Below, one piece after another: positions 18,490-26,746 of a stretch of DNA of 64,000 nucleotides. Origin of the DNA: Prescottella equi (GTDB lineage: Bacteria; Actinomycetota; Actinomycetes; Mycobacteriales; Mycobacteriaceae); assembly GCF_002094305.1 (NCBI RefSeq), contig NZ_LWTX01000001.1:682001-746000 (forward strand), in the 5' to 3' direction. Position numbers and translations under genes: made by a program. Position 1 is the stretch's first letter, and the number at the start of each line of letters is the position of its first letter. The notes under the pieces were generated by a model, which was not told where the DNA came from, ran no database searches, and saw only the letters and a list, made by a program, of their open reading frames with translations.

Positions 18490-18548
18490 TGACTTTTCCT
18501 TATGCAGTCGGCGCATGGGCAGAACGATTATGCGCCCGCGGCGCTCGC

Positions 18549-18554
18549 TAATCT
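18549..18554 (+). promoter_or_regulatory. -10 box giving a leaderless proA transcript
   Basis: TAATCT ends 6 bases before ATG 18561 and there is no Shine-Dalgarno, so transcription probably begins at or next to the start codon. Confidence 0.55.
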
Positions 18555-18560
18555 GTAGAG

Positions 18561-19844
18561 ATGACTGCCGCGACGCACACTTCACCGGCCGCCACCGACT
18601 CCGGGGACACCCGCCAGGAGGTCCACGACGCGGCCCGGCGCGCGCGTGTCGCGTCTCGCGCGCTGGCGCTGCTCACCACCGCGCAGAAGGACGCCGCCCT
18701 GCAGGCGGCGGCGGACGCGGTCGTCGCCGCGACCGACGCCGTGCTCGCCGCGAACGCCGAGGACATCGAGACCGCCCGCGCGGCCGGCACCGAGGACTCT
18801 CTCCTCGACCGACTCCGTCTGACGGCCGCGCGTGTCGAAGGCATCGCGTCGGGTCTGCGTCAGGTGGCCGGCCTGGCCGACCCGGTCGGCGAGATCGTCC
18901 GCGGTTCGACGCTCCCGAACGGCCTCGAGATCCGACAGGTGCGCGTTCCGCTCGGCGTGGTGGGCATGGTGTACGAGGCCCGCCCCAACGTAACGGTCGA
19001 CGCGTTCGGGCTGGCGCTCAAGTCCGGCAACGCGGCACTGCTGCGCGGGTCGTCGTCGGCAGCGAAGTCCAACGCCGCGCTGGTGCAGGTGCTGCGCGAG
19101 TCGCTCACCGAGCAGGGATTGCCCGCGGACGCCGTCCAGCTGCTGCCCAGCGCCGACCGCTCCAGTGTCACGCACCTCATCCAGGCCCGTGGTCTGGTCG
19201 ACGTCGTCATCCCGCGCGGCGGCGCCGGCCTGATCAACGCGGTCGTCCGTGACGCCACGGTGCCGACCATCGAGACCGGGGTCGGCAACTGCCACGTCTA
19301 CGTGCACGCCGCCGCGGATCTCGAGATGGCCGAGAAGATCGTCCTCAACGCCAAGACCCGCCGGCCCAGCGTGTGCAACACCGCCGAGACGCTGCTGATC
19401 GACGCCGCGATCGCCGAGACCGCGGTGCCCAAGCTGTTGCAGGCGCTGCAGCAGCACAGCGTCACCGTGCACGGCGACCTGCCCGGTCTCGTCCCCGCCA
19501 CCGAGGACGACTGGTCCGAGGAGTACCTCACCCTCGACATCGCCCTCAAGGTCGTCGACGGTCTCGACGAGGCCGTCGCGCACATCGACCACTACGGCAC
19601 CGGCCACACCGAGGCCATCGTGACGTCCGATCTGTCCGCTGCGCGCGAGTTCACCACGCGTGTCGACGCCGCCGCGGTTATGGTCAACGCCTCGACTGCC
19701 TTCACCGACGGTGAGCAGTTCGGGTTCGGTGCGGAGATCGGGATCTCCACGCAGAAGCTGCACGCCCGCGGCCCGATGGGTCTGGGCGAGCTCACCTCGA
19801 CCAAGTGGACTGTCTGGGGAGACGGTCATACCCGACCGGCCTGA
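18561..19844 (+). CDS. proA: Glutamate-5-semialdehyde dehydrogenase (gamma-glutamyl phosphate reductase)
   Basis: 427 residues. It reduces gamma-glutamyl phosphate with NADPH, the second step of proline synthesis after ProB. Visible motifs are [23 protein letters not shown] and the catalytic Cys region [18 protein letters not shown] 18561 is likely leaderless. It is separated from proB by a block of unrelated genes but keeps the mycobacterial proA-moxR-vWA order downstream. Confidence 0.97.
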   Translation: MTAATHTSPAATDSGDTRQEVHDAARRARVASRALALLTTAQKDAALQAAADAVVAATDAVLAANAEDIETARAAGTEDSLLDRLRLTAARVEGIASGLRQVAGLADPVGEIVRGSTLPNGLEIRQVRVPLGVVGMVYEARPNVTVDAFGLALKSGNAALLRGSSSAAKSNAALVQVLRESLTEQGLPADAVQLLPSADRSSVTHLIQARGLVDVVIPRGGAGLINAVVRDATVPTIETGVGNCHVYVHAAADLEMAEKIVLNAKTRRPSVCNTAETLLIDAAIAETAVPKLLQALQQHSVTVHGDLPGLVPATEDDWSEEYLTLDIALKVVDGLDEAVAHIDHYGTGHTEAIVTSDLSAAREFTTRVDAAAVMVNASTAFTDGEQFGFGAEIGISTQKLHARGPMGLGELTSTKWTVWGDGHTRPA

Positions 19845-19863
19845 CGGCCCGAAAGGAGCGAGT

Positions 19864-20745
19864 GTGGACCGCGCCCTGCCGACCGCACCGCCGCTGTTCG
19901 CGAGTGTCGACGACGTCGTCGAACGGCTCGCCGAGACCGGTTACCTCGCCGACAAGGCGACCGCGACCGCGGTGTTCCTCGCCGACCGGTTGGGCAAGCC
20001 GTTGCTCATCGAGGGCCCGGCCGGGGTCGGTAAGACCGAGCTGGCGCGGGCCGTCGCGCAGACGTCGGCGGGCGAGTTGGTGCGGCTGCAGTGTTACGAG
20101 GGTGTCGACGAGTCCCGCGCGCTCTACGAGTGGAACCACGCGAAGCAGATCCTGCGCATTCAAGCCGGCAGCGATCACAGCTGGGACGCGACCAAGCAGG
20201 ACGTGTTCTCGGAGGAGTTCCTCCTGTCGCGGCCGTTGCTGACCGCGATCCGCCGTGAGGACCCGACGGTGCTGTTGATCGACGAGGTGGACAAGGCCGA
20301 CGTCGAGATCGAGGGCCTGCTGCTCGAGGTGCTCAGCGACTTCGCCGTCACGATCCCCGAACTCGGCACCATCACCGCCACCCGAAAGCCTTTCGCGGTA
20401 CTCACCTCGAACGCGACGCGGGAGTTGTCCGAGGCGCTCAAGCGGCGCTGCCTGTTCCTGCACCTGGACTTCCCCGACGCCGACCTCGAGCGACGGATCC
20501 TGGCGAGCCGGGTGCCCGAACTGCCCGAGGCCGTCGCGGAGCAGCTGGTCCGCACGGTCAACGTGCTGCGCGGCATGCAGCTCAAGAAGGTGCCGTCGGT
20601 CTCCGAGACCATCGACTGGGGTCGGACGCTGCTCGCGCTCGGACTCGACACCCTCGACGACGACGCGGTCCGCGCCACGATGGGTGTGGTGCTCAAGCAC
20701 CGCGCGGATCAGCAGCGCGCGGCCGCCGAACTGCGCCTCAACTGA
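19864..20745 (+). CDS. MoxR-family AAA+ ATPase
   Basis: 293 residues from GTG 19864 (GAAAGGAGCG upstream). Walker A is EGPAGVGKTEL, Walker B is VLLIDEVDKAD and sensor 1 is VLTSNATRELSEALKRRCLF. MoxR ATPases act as chaperones with a von Willebrand factor A protein; such a partner follows 13 bases downstream. Orthologues of this pair occur at the same position in mycobacteria. The client protein is unknown. Confidence 0.92.
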   Translation: MDRALPTAPPLFASVDDVVERLAETGYLADKATATAVFLADRLGKPLLIEGPAGVGKTELARAVAQTSAGELVRLQCYEGVDESRALYEWNHAKQILRIQAGSDHSWDATKQDVFSEEFLLSRPLLTAIRREDPTVLLIDEVDKADVEIEGLLLEVLSDFAVTIPELGTITATRKPFAVLTSNATRELSEALKRRCLFLHLDFPDADLERRILASRVPELPEAVAEQLVRTVNVLRGMQLKKVPSVSETIDWGRTLLALGLDTLDDDAVRATMGVVLKHRADQQRAAAELRLN

Positions 20746-20758
20746 GAGGACCCGACCG

Positions 20759-22207
20759 ATGGTCACCTCGCCCGCGAACCGTCGTGGCGGCCCGCCCGCG
20801 CCGCACGGAATCCCCGGTCATCTCGTCGACTTCGTCGAGGCGCTGCGCCGGCGCGGCATCTCGGTCGGGCCGTCCGAGACGGTCGACGCCGGCCGGGTGA
20901 TGTCCGTCCTGGATCTGCTGGATCGGGAGGCGCTGCGCGAGGGACTCGCGTGTTCGCTGCTGCGCCGCCCTACCCATCGGGCCACGTTCGACGCGCTGTT
21001 CGACTTGTGGTTCCCGGCCGGCGTGGGCCTGCGGGGTCAGGGTGCGGACGAAGCCCCGAGCATTCCCCGGACCCCGGACGGCGAGATCGACTTCGACGCG
21101 CTGCAGGAACTGCTCGCCGAACTCCTCTCGGACGATTCCCCGGAGGCGCTCGAACAGCTCGAGGCGCTCGTCGCGCAGATGGTCGAGGACATCGGCAGGT
21201 ACGAGTCGACGAACGGCCCGTCGTTCTCGGCGTACCAGGCGCTGCGGAACGTCGCGCCGGACACGCTCCTCGACAAGATCCTGTCGGGCCTGCTGGGCAA
21301 CCAGCCGCAGGAAGGGAAGTCGGGCGGCGACTACGCGTCCGAGGTCGCCAAGCGCGCCGCGGTCCAGCGGATCATGGACTTCCGGAAGATGGTGGAGTCC
21401 GAGACCCGGCGCCGGTCGGCGGAGCAGATCGGCAAGGAGCGGGTGGCGAACTACGGGGTGCCCAAGCTTGCCGAGGAGGTCGACTTCCTGCGGGCATCCG
21501 ACTCCGAACTGGTGGCCCTGCGGCGCAGCGTCACCCCGCTGGCCCGGTTGTTGGCGAGCCGCTTGGCGGTACGACGCAGCCGGGCCCGCTCGGGCGCGAT
21601 CGACCTGCGGCGCACGCTACGCAAGTCCATGTCGACCGGCGGGGTGCCGATCGATCTGGTGCAGCGCAAGCCCCGCCCGGCCCGCCCCGAACTGGTGCTG
21701 CTGTGCGACGTCTCGGGGTCGGTGGCCGGCTTCTCACACTTCACACTGTTGTTGGTGCACGCCCTGCGGGAGCAGTTCTCGCGGGTGCGGGTGTTCGCCT
21801 TCATCGACACCACGGACGAGGTGACCCGGTTCTTCGACACCGGGGCCGATCTCGGGGTGTCGATGTCGCGGATGATCCGCGAGGCCGAACTGATCACCTA
21901 CGACGGGCACTCCGACTACGGGCACTCGCTCGGGGTGTTCGCGGAGCGATACGCGCACACCCTCACCGGACGGAGTTCTCTGCTCGTCCTCGGTGACGCC
22001 CGCAACAACTATCGCGATCCCGGCCTGCCGGCCCTCGAGGCTCTGGTGTCCGTCGCGAAGCACGCGCACTGGCTCAACCCGGAACCGCGCGGTCAGTGGG
22101 GGACCGGCGATTCCGCGGTGCTCGTCTACAACGAGGTGATCGACATGCACGAGTGCCGCTCCGCGCAGCAATTGGCGGCGGTGGTCGCCGGTTTGCTGCC
22201 TGTGTAA
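20759..22207 (+). CDS. von Willebrand factor A domain protein (CoxE-like), MoxR partner
   Basis: 482 residues from ATG 20759. The C-terminal half is a VWA domain with the MIDAS motif DVSGS (in LLCDVSGSVAGF) and later GDARNN. The N-terminal half is alpha-helical and typical of CoxE/YehP-like proteins. It probably forms a complex with the preceding MoxR ATPase for assembly or metal insertion into an unidentified client. No oxidoreductase operon is adjacent to name that client. Confidence 0.88.
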   Translation: MVTSPANRRGGPPAPHGIPGHLVDFVEALRRRGISVGPSETVDAGRVMSVLDLLDREALREGLACSLLRRPTHRATFDALFDLWFPAGVGLRGQGADEAPSIPRTPDGEIDFDALQELLAELLSDDSPEALEQLEALVAQMVEDIGRYESTNGPSFSAYQALRNVAPDTLLDKILSGLLGNQPQEGKSGGDYASEVAKRAAVQRIMDFRKMVESETRRRSAEQIGKERVANYGVPKLAEEVDFLRASDSELVALRRSVTPLARLLASRLAVRRSRARSGAIDLRRTLRKSMSTGGVPIDLVQRKPRPARPELVLLCDVSGSVAGFSHFTLLLVHALREQFSRVRVFAFIDTTDEVTRFFDTGADLGVSMSRMIREAELITYDGHSDYGHSLGVFAERYAHTLTGRSSLLVLGDARNNYRDPGLPALEALVSVAKHAHWLNPEPRGQWGTGDSAVLVYNEVIDMHECRSAQQLAAVVAGLLPV

Positions 22208-22229
22208 CCGGGTGCGCCGCGGCAGCCCG

Positions 22230-22235
22230 TAAGCT
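22230..22235 (+). promoter_or_regulatory. -10 box giving a leaderless nadD transcript
   Basis: TAAGCT lies 8 bases before GTG 22244, 23 bases after the stop of the preceding gene, with no Shine-Dalgarno. Confidence 0.5.
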
Positions 22236-22243
22236 GGATCCTC

Positions 22244-22984
22244 GTGCAGCAGCCGACAGCTATCGCCCCGCGGCGCCGCCTGGGCGTGATGGGTGGCACC
22301 TTCGATCCGATCCACCACGGCCACCTCGTGGCGGCCAGTGAGGTCGCCGATCGATTCGCTCTCGACGAGGTGATCTTCGTGCCCACGGGACAGCCGTGGC
22401 AGAAGGACGACCGCGACGTCAGTCCGGCCGAGGACCGCTACCTCATGACGGTCATCGCGACGGCGTCGAACCCGAGGTTCTCGGTGAGTCGTGTCGACGT
22501 CGACCGCAGCAAGATCACCTACACGGTGGACACCCTGCGGGATCTGCGGGCCCAGCACCCCGACGCGGAGCTCTACTTCATCACGGGTGCCGACGCGCTC
22601 GAGAGCATCCTGTCGTGGCAGGACTGGGAGGAGCTGTTCGCGCTGGCGAAATTCGTCGGCGTCTCGCGGCCGGGCTACGAGCTGCACACCGAGCACCTCT
22701 CGTCGCACCTCGAGCGGCTGCCGCGCGATGCGGTGACGTTGATCGAGATCCCCGCGCTGGCGATCTCGTCCACCGAGTGCCGGCTGCGCGCCAGCGAGCA
22801 CCGGCCGGTCTGGTACCTCGTGCCGGACGGGGTGGTGCAGTACATCAGCAAGCGAAACCTGTACCGACCGCACGGGGTGGAGCGGCTGGACGGGGCGGTC
22901 ACGATGTCGGAGCCGGTCCCGGCGCGACACCCGGCCGCAGACCCTTCACAATCTTCAGTACAAGCAGAACCGGGAGAACACTGA
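22244..22984 (+). CDS. nadD: Nicotinate-nucleotide adenylyltransferase
   Basis: 246 residues. It makes deamido-NAD from nicotinate mononucleotide and ATP. The nucleotidyltransferase motif [12 protein letters not shown] (with the HxGH signature) is near the N-terminus, and ISSTECRLR corresponds to the conserved ISSTxIR. The ~40-residue tail after the domain is poorly conserved. Start GTG 22244 is probably leaderless. rsfS follows directly after the stop, as in many bacteria. Confidence 0.95.
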   Translation: MQQPTAIAPRRRLGVMGGTFDPIHHGHLVAASEVADRFALDEVIFVPTGQPWQKDDRDVSPAEDRYLMTVIATASNPRFSVSRVDVDRSKITYTVDTLRDLRAQHPDAELYFITGADALESILSWQDWEELFALAKFVGVSRPGYELHTEHLSSHLERLPRDAVTLIEIPALAISSTECRLRASEHRPVWYLVPDGVVQYISKRNLYRPHGVERLDGAVTMSEPVPARHPAADPSQSSVQAEPGEH

Positions 22985-23401
22985 GTGAGCGCATCGAACG
23001 ACGCCATCGAGATGGCACGAATCGCGGCACTGGCGGCCGACGAGAAGTTGGCCTCGGACGTGGTGGTGCTCGACGTCTCGGAGCAGCTGGTGATCACGGA
23101 CTGCTTCGTGATCGCGTCGGCGGCCAACGAACGTCAGGTCAACGCGATCGTCGACAACGTCGAGGACAAGCTGCGTGAGGCCGGGCACAAGCCTGTGCGC
23201 CGCGAGGGAGCGCGCGAGGGCCGCTGGGCCCTGATCGACTTCGTCGACATCGTCGTACACATCCAGCACACCGACGAGCGCAATTTCTACGCGCTGGACC
23301 GGCTGTGGAAGGACTGCCCGGTGATCCCCGTCGAGGGCGTGGAGCCCCGCAGCCTGTCGCTCGACGAGCCGGCCGACGAGGCGGGGGAGTCGGAGCAGTG
23401 A
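22985..23401 (+). CDS. rsfS: Ribosomal silencing factor RsfS
   Basis: 138 residues; the start GTG 22985 immediately follows the nadD stop. Family core: DVVVLDVSEQLVITDCFVIASAANERQVNAI and WALIDFVDIVVHIQHTDERNFYALDRLW. It binds L14 and blocks subunit joining when nutrients are scarce. Its stop overlaps the gpgP start (GTGA). The nadD-rsfS-gpgP order matches M. tuberculosis. Confidence 0.96.
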   Translation: MSASNDAIEMARIAALAADEKLASDVVVLDVSEQLVITDCFVIASAANERQVNAIVDNVEDKLREAGHKPVRREGAREGRWALIDFVDIVVHIQHTDERNFYALDRLWKDCPVIPVEGVEPRSLSLDEPADEAGESEQ

Positions 23402-24129
23402 CGGCGGCCGCAGCCGGACCCGCGGTCAGGCGGCTGATCCTGCTGCGGCACGGGCAGACCGAATACAACGCGAGCAACCGGATGCAGGGACAGCTCGACA
23501 CCGACCTGTCCGATCTGGGGCGGGCGCAGGCGAAGTCTGCCGCGCAGGCTCTCGCCGAGAAGCAGCCGTTCGCGATCGTCTCGTCCGACCTGCGCCGCGC
23601 GCACGACACCGCGCTCGCGCTGGGCGACCACGTCGGCCTGTCCGTCGAGACCGACAGCCGGCTGCGGGAGACGCATCTCGGCGACTGGCAGGGGCTCACC
23701 CACACAGATGTCGACGAGATCTCGCCGGGCGCGCGGGCGCGGTGGCGGACCGACGCCGAGTGGGCGCCGCCTGCCGGGGAGAGCCGGATCGACGTCGCCG
23801 CCCGCAGCCTGCCGGTGGTGCAGGAACTGCTCGCGCGCCACGAGAACTGGGGCGTAGGCGCTGACGCACCCGTGCGCCTTTCTGGTAGTTCCGACTACCG
23901 GAACGGCGCACAGGGCGCGGAGCGCCCCCTCGTGCTCGTCGCGCACGGGGGGCTGATCGCTGCGCTGACGGCGCGGTTGCTCGACCTTCCGGCCGATCGC
24001 TGGCCGGTGCTCGGAGGACTCGGGAACACCAGCTGGGTGCAGCTCAGCGGACACGGGGAGGGTACGGAACCGGTATGGCGATTGGATGTGTGGAACGCGT
24101 CGGCGAACGTCGCCGGCGACGTGCTCTGA
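23398..24129 (+). CDS. gpgP: Histidine phosphatase, probable glucosyl-3-phosphoglycerate phosphatase, with inserted palindromic element
   Basis: 243 residues. Catalytic histidines lie in [10 protein letters not shown] and [25 protein letters not shown] is also typical. In mycobacteria the gene at this position dephosphorylates glucosyl-3-phosphoglycerate in methylglucose lipopolysaccharide synthesis, and the octT-like gene next door supports that role. Residues about 153-176 ([16 protein letters not shown] and following) have no counterpart I recall in the mycobacterial protein, which is about 20 residues shorter. This stretch is encoded by a palindromic repeat (23869-23915) that recurs at 57613. 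The insertion sits just before the second catalytic His segment, probably in a surface loop. Confidence 0.88.
   Translation: MTAAAAGPAVRRLILLRHGQTEYNASNRMQGQLDTDLSDLGRAQAKSAAQALAEKQPFAIVSSDLRRAHDTALALGDHVGLSVETDSRLRETHLGDWQGLTHTDVDEISPGARARWRTDAEWAPPAGESRIDVAARSLPVVQELLARHENWGVGADAPVRLSGSSDYRNGAQGAERPLVLVAHGGLIAALTARLLDLPADRWPVLGGLGNTSWVQLSGHGEGTEPVWRLDVWNASANVAGDVL
23869..23915. repeat. Palindromic repeat, copy inside gpgP
   Basis: The left arm 23869-23888 (CCCGTGCGCCTTTCTGGTAG) and right arm 23895-23915 are an imperfect inverted repeat around a 6-base loop (TTCCGA). The left arm matches the left arm of the intergenic copy at 57613 in 18 of 19 positions. The element keeps the gpgP reading frame open and is translated. 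Confidence 0.75.
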
Positions 24130-24170
24130 CGGCGGCGCCGTCGATTCGGCATCTGACGGCGGCGCCGTCG
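24125..24170 (+). repeat. 19-base direct repeat across the gpgP/octT junction
   Basis: TCTGACGGCGGCGCCGTCG occurs at 24125-24143 and 24152-24170, a 27-base period. The first copy contains the gpgP stop codon and the second ends at the GTG start of the next gene. Confidence 0.7.
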
Positions 24171-24925
24171 TGACCGCGTCCGAGCCGGAGCAGCCGGTCC
24201 TGCTGGTGGTCGCGGATTCGCTCGCCTACTACGGACCGAAGGGCGGGCTCCCCGCCGATCACCCGAGGATCTGGCCGAGCCTGGTCGCGAAGGAATTGGG
24301 CTGGCGGGTCGAGTTGGTGGCGCGCATCGGCTGGACCAGTCGTGACGCCTGGTGGGCGATCACGCAGGACCCGCGGGTGTGGGCCGCGGTACCGCAGGCC
24401 GGGGCCGTGGTGTTCGCCGTCGGCGGCATGGATTCCCTGCCGTCGCCGCTGCCGACGGCACTGCGTGAGCAGTTGCGTTACATCCGTCCGCCGGCGCTGC
24501 GACGGGTCGTTCGCACCGGCTACCAGTGGCTGCAGCCGCGGCTGTCGAAGCTGGGCCGACCGGTCGCTCTGCCGCCGCGGCTGTCGGTCGAATATCTCGA
24601 GAGCTGCCGGGACGCGCTCGCCGCGATCCGGCCGGACCTCCCGGTGATCGGCACCTATCCGTCGGTGCACCGCTGCGACGCGTACGGTCGGGTGCACGCC
24701 GGACGGGAACCCGCGGTGCGGGCCCTCGAGGCGTGGTCCGCGCAGAAGGGGGTGCCGATGGTCGATCTGGCGGCCGCCGTGCGCGACAACGTCTTCTCCG
24801 ACCACGCCAACCCGGACGGTATCCACTGGGGCTGGGACGCCCACGAGGAGGTGGCCGCGGCGATGATCGACGCGATCAAGAACGTCCGACGTCCGGTGCC
24901 GTCCACCGAATCCGGAGCGGAGTAG
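24170..24925 (+). CDS. octT: SGNH-hydrolase-type protein, probable methylglucose lipopolysaccharide octanoyltransferase (OctT-like)
   Basis: 251 residues from GTG 24170. The SGNH-like fold is suggested by [16 protein letters not shown] (nucleophile Ser block) and by the C-terminal [18 protein letters not shown], which supplies the Asp/His pair. The mycobacterial gene at this position, between gpgP and degV, acylates the methylglucose lipopolysaccharide precursor. The assignment here rests on synteny and fold. No good Shine-Dalgarno is present; a 27-base tandem duplication covers the start. Confidence 0.72.
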   Translation: MTASEPEQPVLLVVADSLAYYGPKGGLPADHPRIWPSLVAKELGWRVELVARIGWTSRDAWWAITQDPRVWAAVPQAGAVVFAVGGMDSLPSPLPTALREQLRYIRPPALRRVVRTGYQWLQPRLSKLGRPVALPPRLSVEYLESCRDALAAIRPDLPVIGTYPSVHRCDAYGRVHAGREPAVRALEAWSAQKGVPMVDLAAAVRDNVFSDHANPDGIHWGWDAHEEVAAAMIDAIKNVRRPVPSTESGAE

Positions 24926-24929
24926 CGCC

Positions 24930-25808
24930 GTGCCCGTCGTCGTCGTGACCGATTCGTCGGCCTGTCTGTCGCCCGAACTGGTCGATCGCTTCGGCATCCG
25001 GGTGGTCCCGCTGCATCTGCTCAGCGGCGGCCGCGATCTCCTCGACGGCGTCGACCCGGTTCCGGACGACCTGTCCGGGGTGACGACGTCCGGTGCGTCG
25101 CCCGGGGAGCTCACCGATGCGTACGCGGCGGCGCTCGAACAGAGCGGCGGCGACGGCGTGGTCGCGGTGCACATCTCGCGCGGTCTCTCCGGCACCTGGG
25201 AGGCAGGCCGGCAGGCCGCACAGAAGCTCGGCGAGAAGGTGCGCATCGTCGATTCGGAGTCGACGGGAATGGGCCTCGGGTTCCCGGCGCTGGCGGCTGC
25301 CCGGGTGGCACGCGCCGGGGGCAACCTCAAGGTGGTCTACCAGCGTGCCGTGGAGGTGGCGGCGCGGGGGCGGACGTTCATCGTCGTCGACCGTCTCGAG
25401 CACCTGCGTCGAGGCGGACGGATCGGCACGGCCGCGGCTCTGCTCGGTACGGCGCTCGCGATGAAGCCGGTCCTGCACGTCGTCGACGGCAAACTGGTCC
25501 TCCGCGAGAAGACCCGGACGTCGAGCAAGGCGCTCGCCAAACTCGTCGACGCCGCCGTGATGGAGGCAGGGGAGGGTTCGGCCGCGGTTGCCGTGCACCA
25601 TTCCCATGCCGCCGAACGGGCCGAGGACGTGGTGGCGCAGCTGAAGGATCGGATTCCCGATCTGAGCGAGGTCGTCGTCACGGAGATCGGTGCGGTCCTC
25701 GGCGCGCACGTCGGTCCGGGTGCGGTCGGTGTGGTGGTGTGCCCGGGCGGGGCAGATCTACCTGCAGCGGAGGGCGATTCGAGCCCGTCATCCACAGCTG
25801 ATCGTTGA
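24930..25808 (+). CDS. DegV family fatty-acid-binding protein
   Basis: 292 residues. The DegV start pattern VVVVTDSSACLSPELV, then ISRGLSGTWEAGRQAA and IVDSESTGMGLGF, match the family that binds fatty acids as FakB-type carriers. GTG 24930 lies 4 bases after the previous stop. It is the last gene of the nadD-rsfS-gpgP-octT-degV run and may feed acyl groups to its neighbour, which is inference. The last ~20 residues are low-complexity. Confidence 0.9.
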   Translation: MPVVVVTDSSACLSPELVDRFGIRVVPLHLLSGGRDLLDGVDPVPDDLSGVTTSGASPGELTDAYAAALEQSGGDGVVAVHISRGLSGTWEAGRQAAQKLGEKVRIVDSESTGMGLGFPALAAARVARAGGNLKVVYQRAVEVAARGRTFIVVDRLEHLRRGGRIGTAAALLGTALAMKPVLHVVDGKLVLREKTRTSSKALAKLVDAAVMEAGEGSAAVAVHHSHAAERAEDVVAQLKDRIPDLSEVVVTEIGAVLGAHVGPGAVGVVVCPGGADLPAAEGDSSPSSTADR

Positions 25809-25864
25809 TCCACAGGTTTCTTTTCGTCGGCTGATTCGGCCGCGGTCCTGCCGGATACGGGTTC

Positions 25865-25870
25865 TAGCTT
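25865..25870 (+). promoter_or_regulatory. -10 box giving a leaderless comEA transcript
   Basis: TAGCTT ends 6 bases before ATG 25877 and no Shine-Dalgarno is present. Confidence 0.5.
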
Positions 25871-25876
25871 CTCCCC

Positions 25877-26746
25877 ATGGGTAGCGATCAGGATCGAGCG
25901 ACGGTGCGCAGTCGACTGGTGACGGCGTCCGAGACGGCGGTGCCGCGGACCGCGGCCGAGTCCCACAGCGACGGCTCCGCGTTCGACGCCGCCGACGAAC
26001 GGGCTCCCGGCTGGCTGTTCGAACGCGGCGATGCGCCGGAGCAGGACGAGCCCACGAGCTTCTCACCGCGGTCGCGCCTGGCCCTCGGCCGCCGGGGCGC
26101 AGCGGTCCTCGTCCTCGCAGGGCTGATCGCCGCCGGAGTTGCGGGTGTGGCCGTGTGGCGGGATCGTCCCACCGCACAGGCGGTTCCACCGTTGCCGGTC
26201 GTCGAGGTGCGCGAGCCGGAGACCGTCGGCGACGAGGACGCCGGCCTGCCGGCGCCCGCAGCGGAACCCGTCGGGGACGCGCAGCTGGTCGTGAGCGTGG
26301 TCGGTCTCGTCAATCAGGCCGGGCTGGTTCGGCTTCCGCCCGGATCTCGGGTCGCCGACGCGCTCGCCGCCGCGGGCGGGCCACGCCCCGGCGCGGACGT
26401 CCTGGGGTTGAACATGGCCGAACGGGTCGACGACGGCGACCAGATCCTGGTCGGGGCGATGCCGCCGGACGGCGGTCCCACCACCGTCGGCAGTGCCCGC
26501 GTCGGCCCCGGTGCGGCGCCGGGGAGCGCAGCCGGCGGTGGCGGGAAGGCCGCCGGGAAGGTGAACCTGAACACCGCGGGCGAGGGGGAGCTCGATGCGC
26601 TGCCCGGTGTCGGGCCGGTCACCGCGGCGGCAATCGTGTCGTGGCGGCAGAGCAACGGCAAGTTCACCGATGTCGAGCAGTTGGGCGAGGTCGACGGCAT
26701 CGGACCCGCGCGACTGGCGAAGCTACGCGACCTGGTGACGTTGTGA
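25877..26746 (+). CDS. comEA: ComEA-like DNA-binding helix-hairpin-helix protein
   Basis: 289 residues. A cytoplasmic N-terminal ~70 residues precede one transmembrane segment ([21 protein letters not shown]). An SLBB-type domain follows ([26 protein letters not shown]), then a Gly/Ala linker and a C-terminal tandem HhH ([26 protein letters not shown]). In competent bacteria ComEA binds incoming DNA outside the membrane. The stop overlaps the comEC start (GTGA), which supports a joint role. Confidence 0.93.
   Translation: MGSDQDRATVRSRLVTASETAVPRTAAESHSDGSAFDAADERAPGWLFERGDAPEQDEPTSFSPRSRLALGRRGAAVLVLAGLIAAGVAGVAVWRDRPTAQAVPPLPVVEVREPETVGDEDAGLPAPAAEPVGDAQLVVSVVGLVNQAGLVRLPPGSRVADALAAAGGPRPGADVLGLNMAERVDDGDQILVGAMPPDGGPTTVGSARVGPGAAPGSAAGGGGKAAGKVNLNTAGEGELDALPGVGPVTAAAIVSWRQSNGKFTDVEQLGEVDGIGPARLAKLRDLVTL

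Noticed and set aside
25788-25814. Two TCATCCACA/TGATCCACA motifs resembling DnaA boxes before comEA
   Set aside because: Each differs from the mycobacterial consensus TTGTCCACA at two positions, there are only two, and one is inside degV; no other origin features are present.
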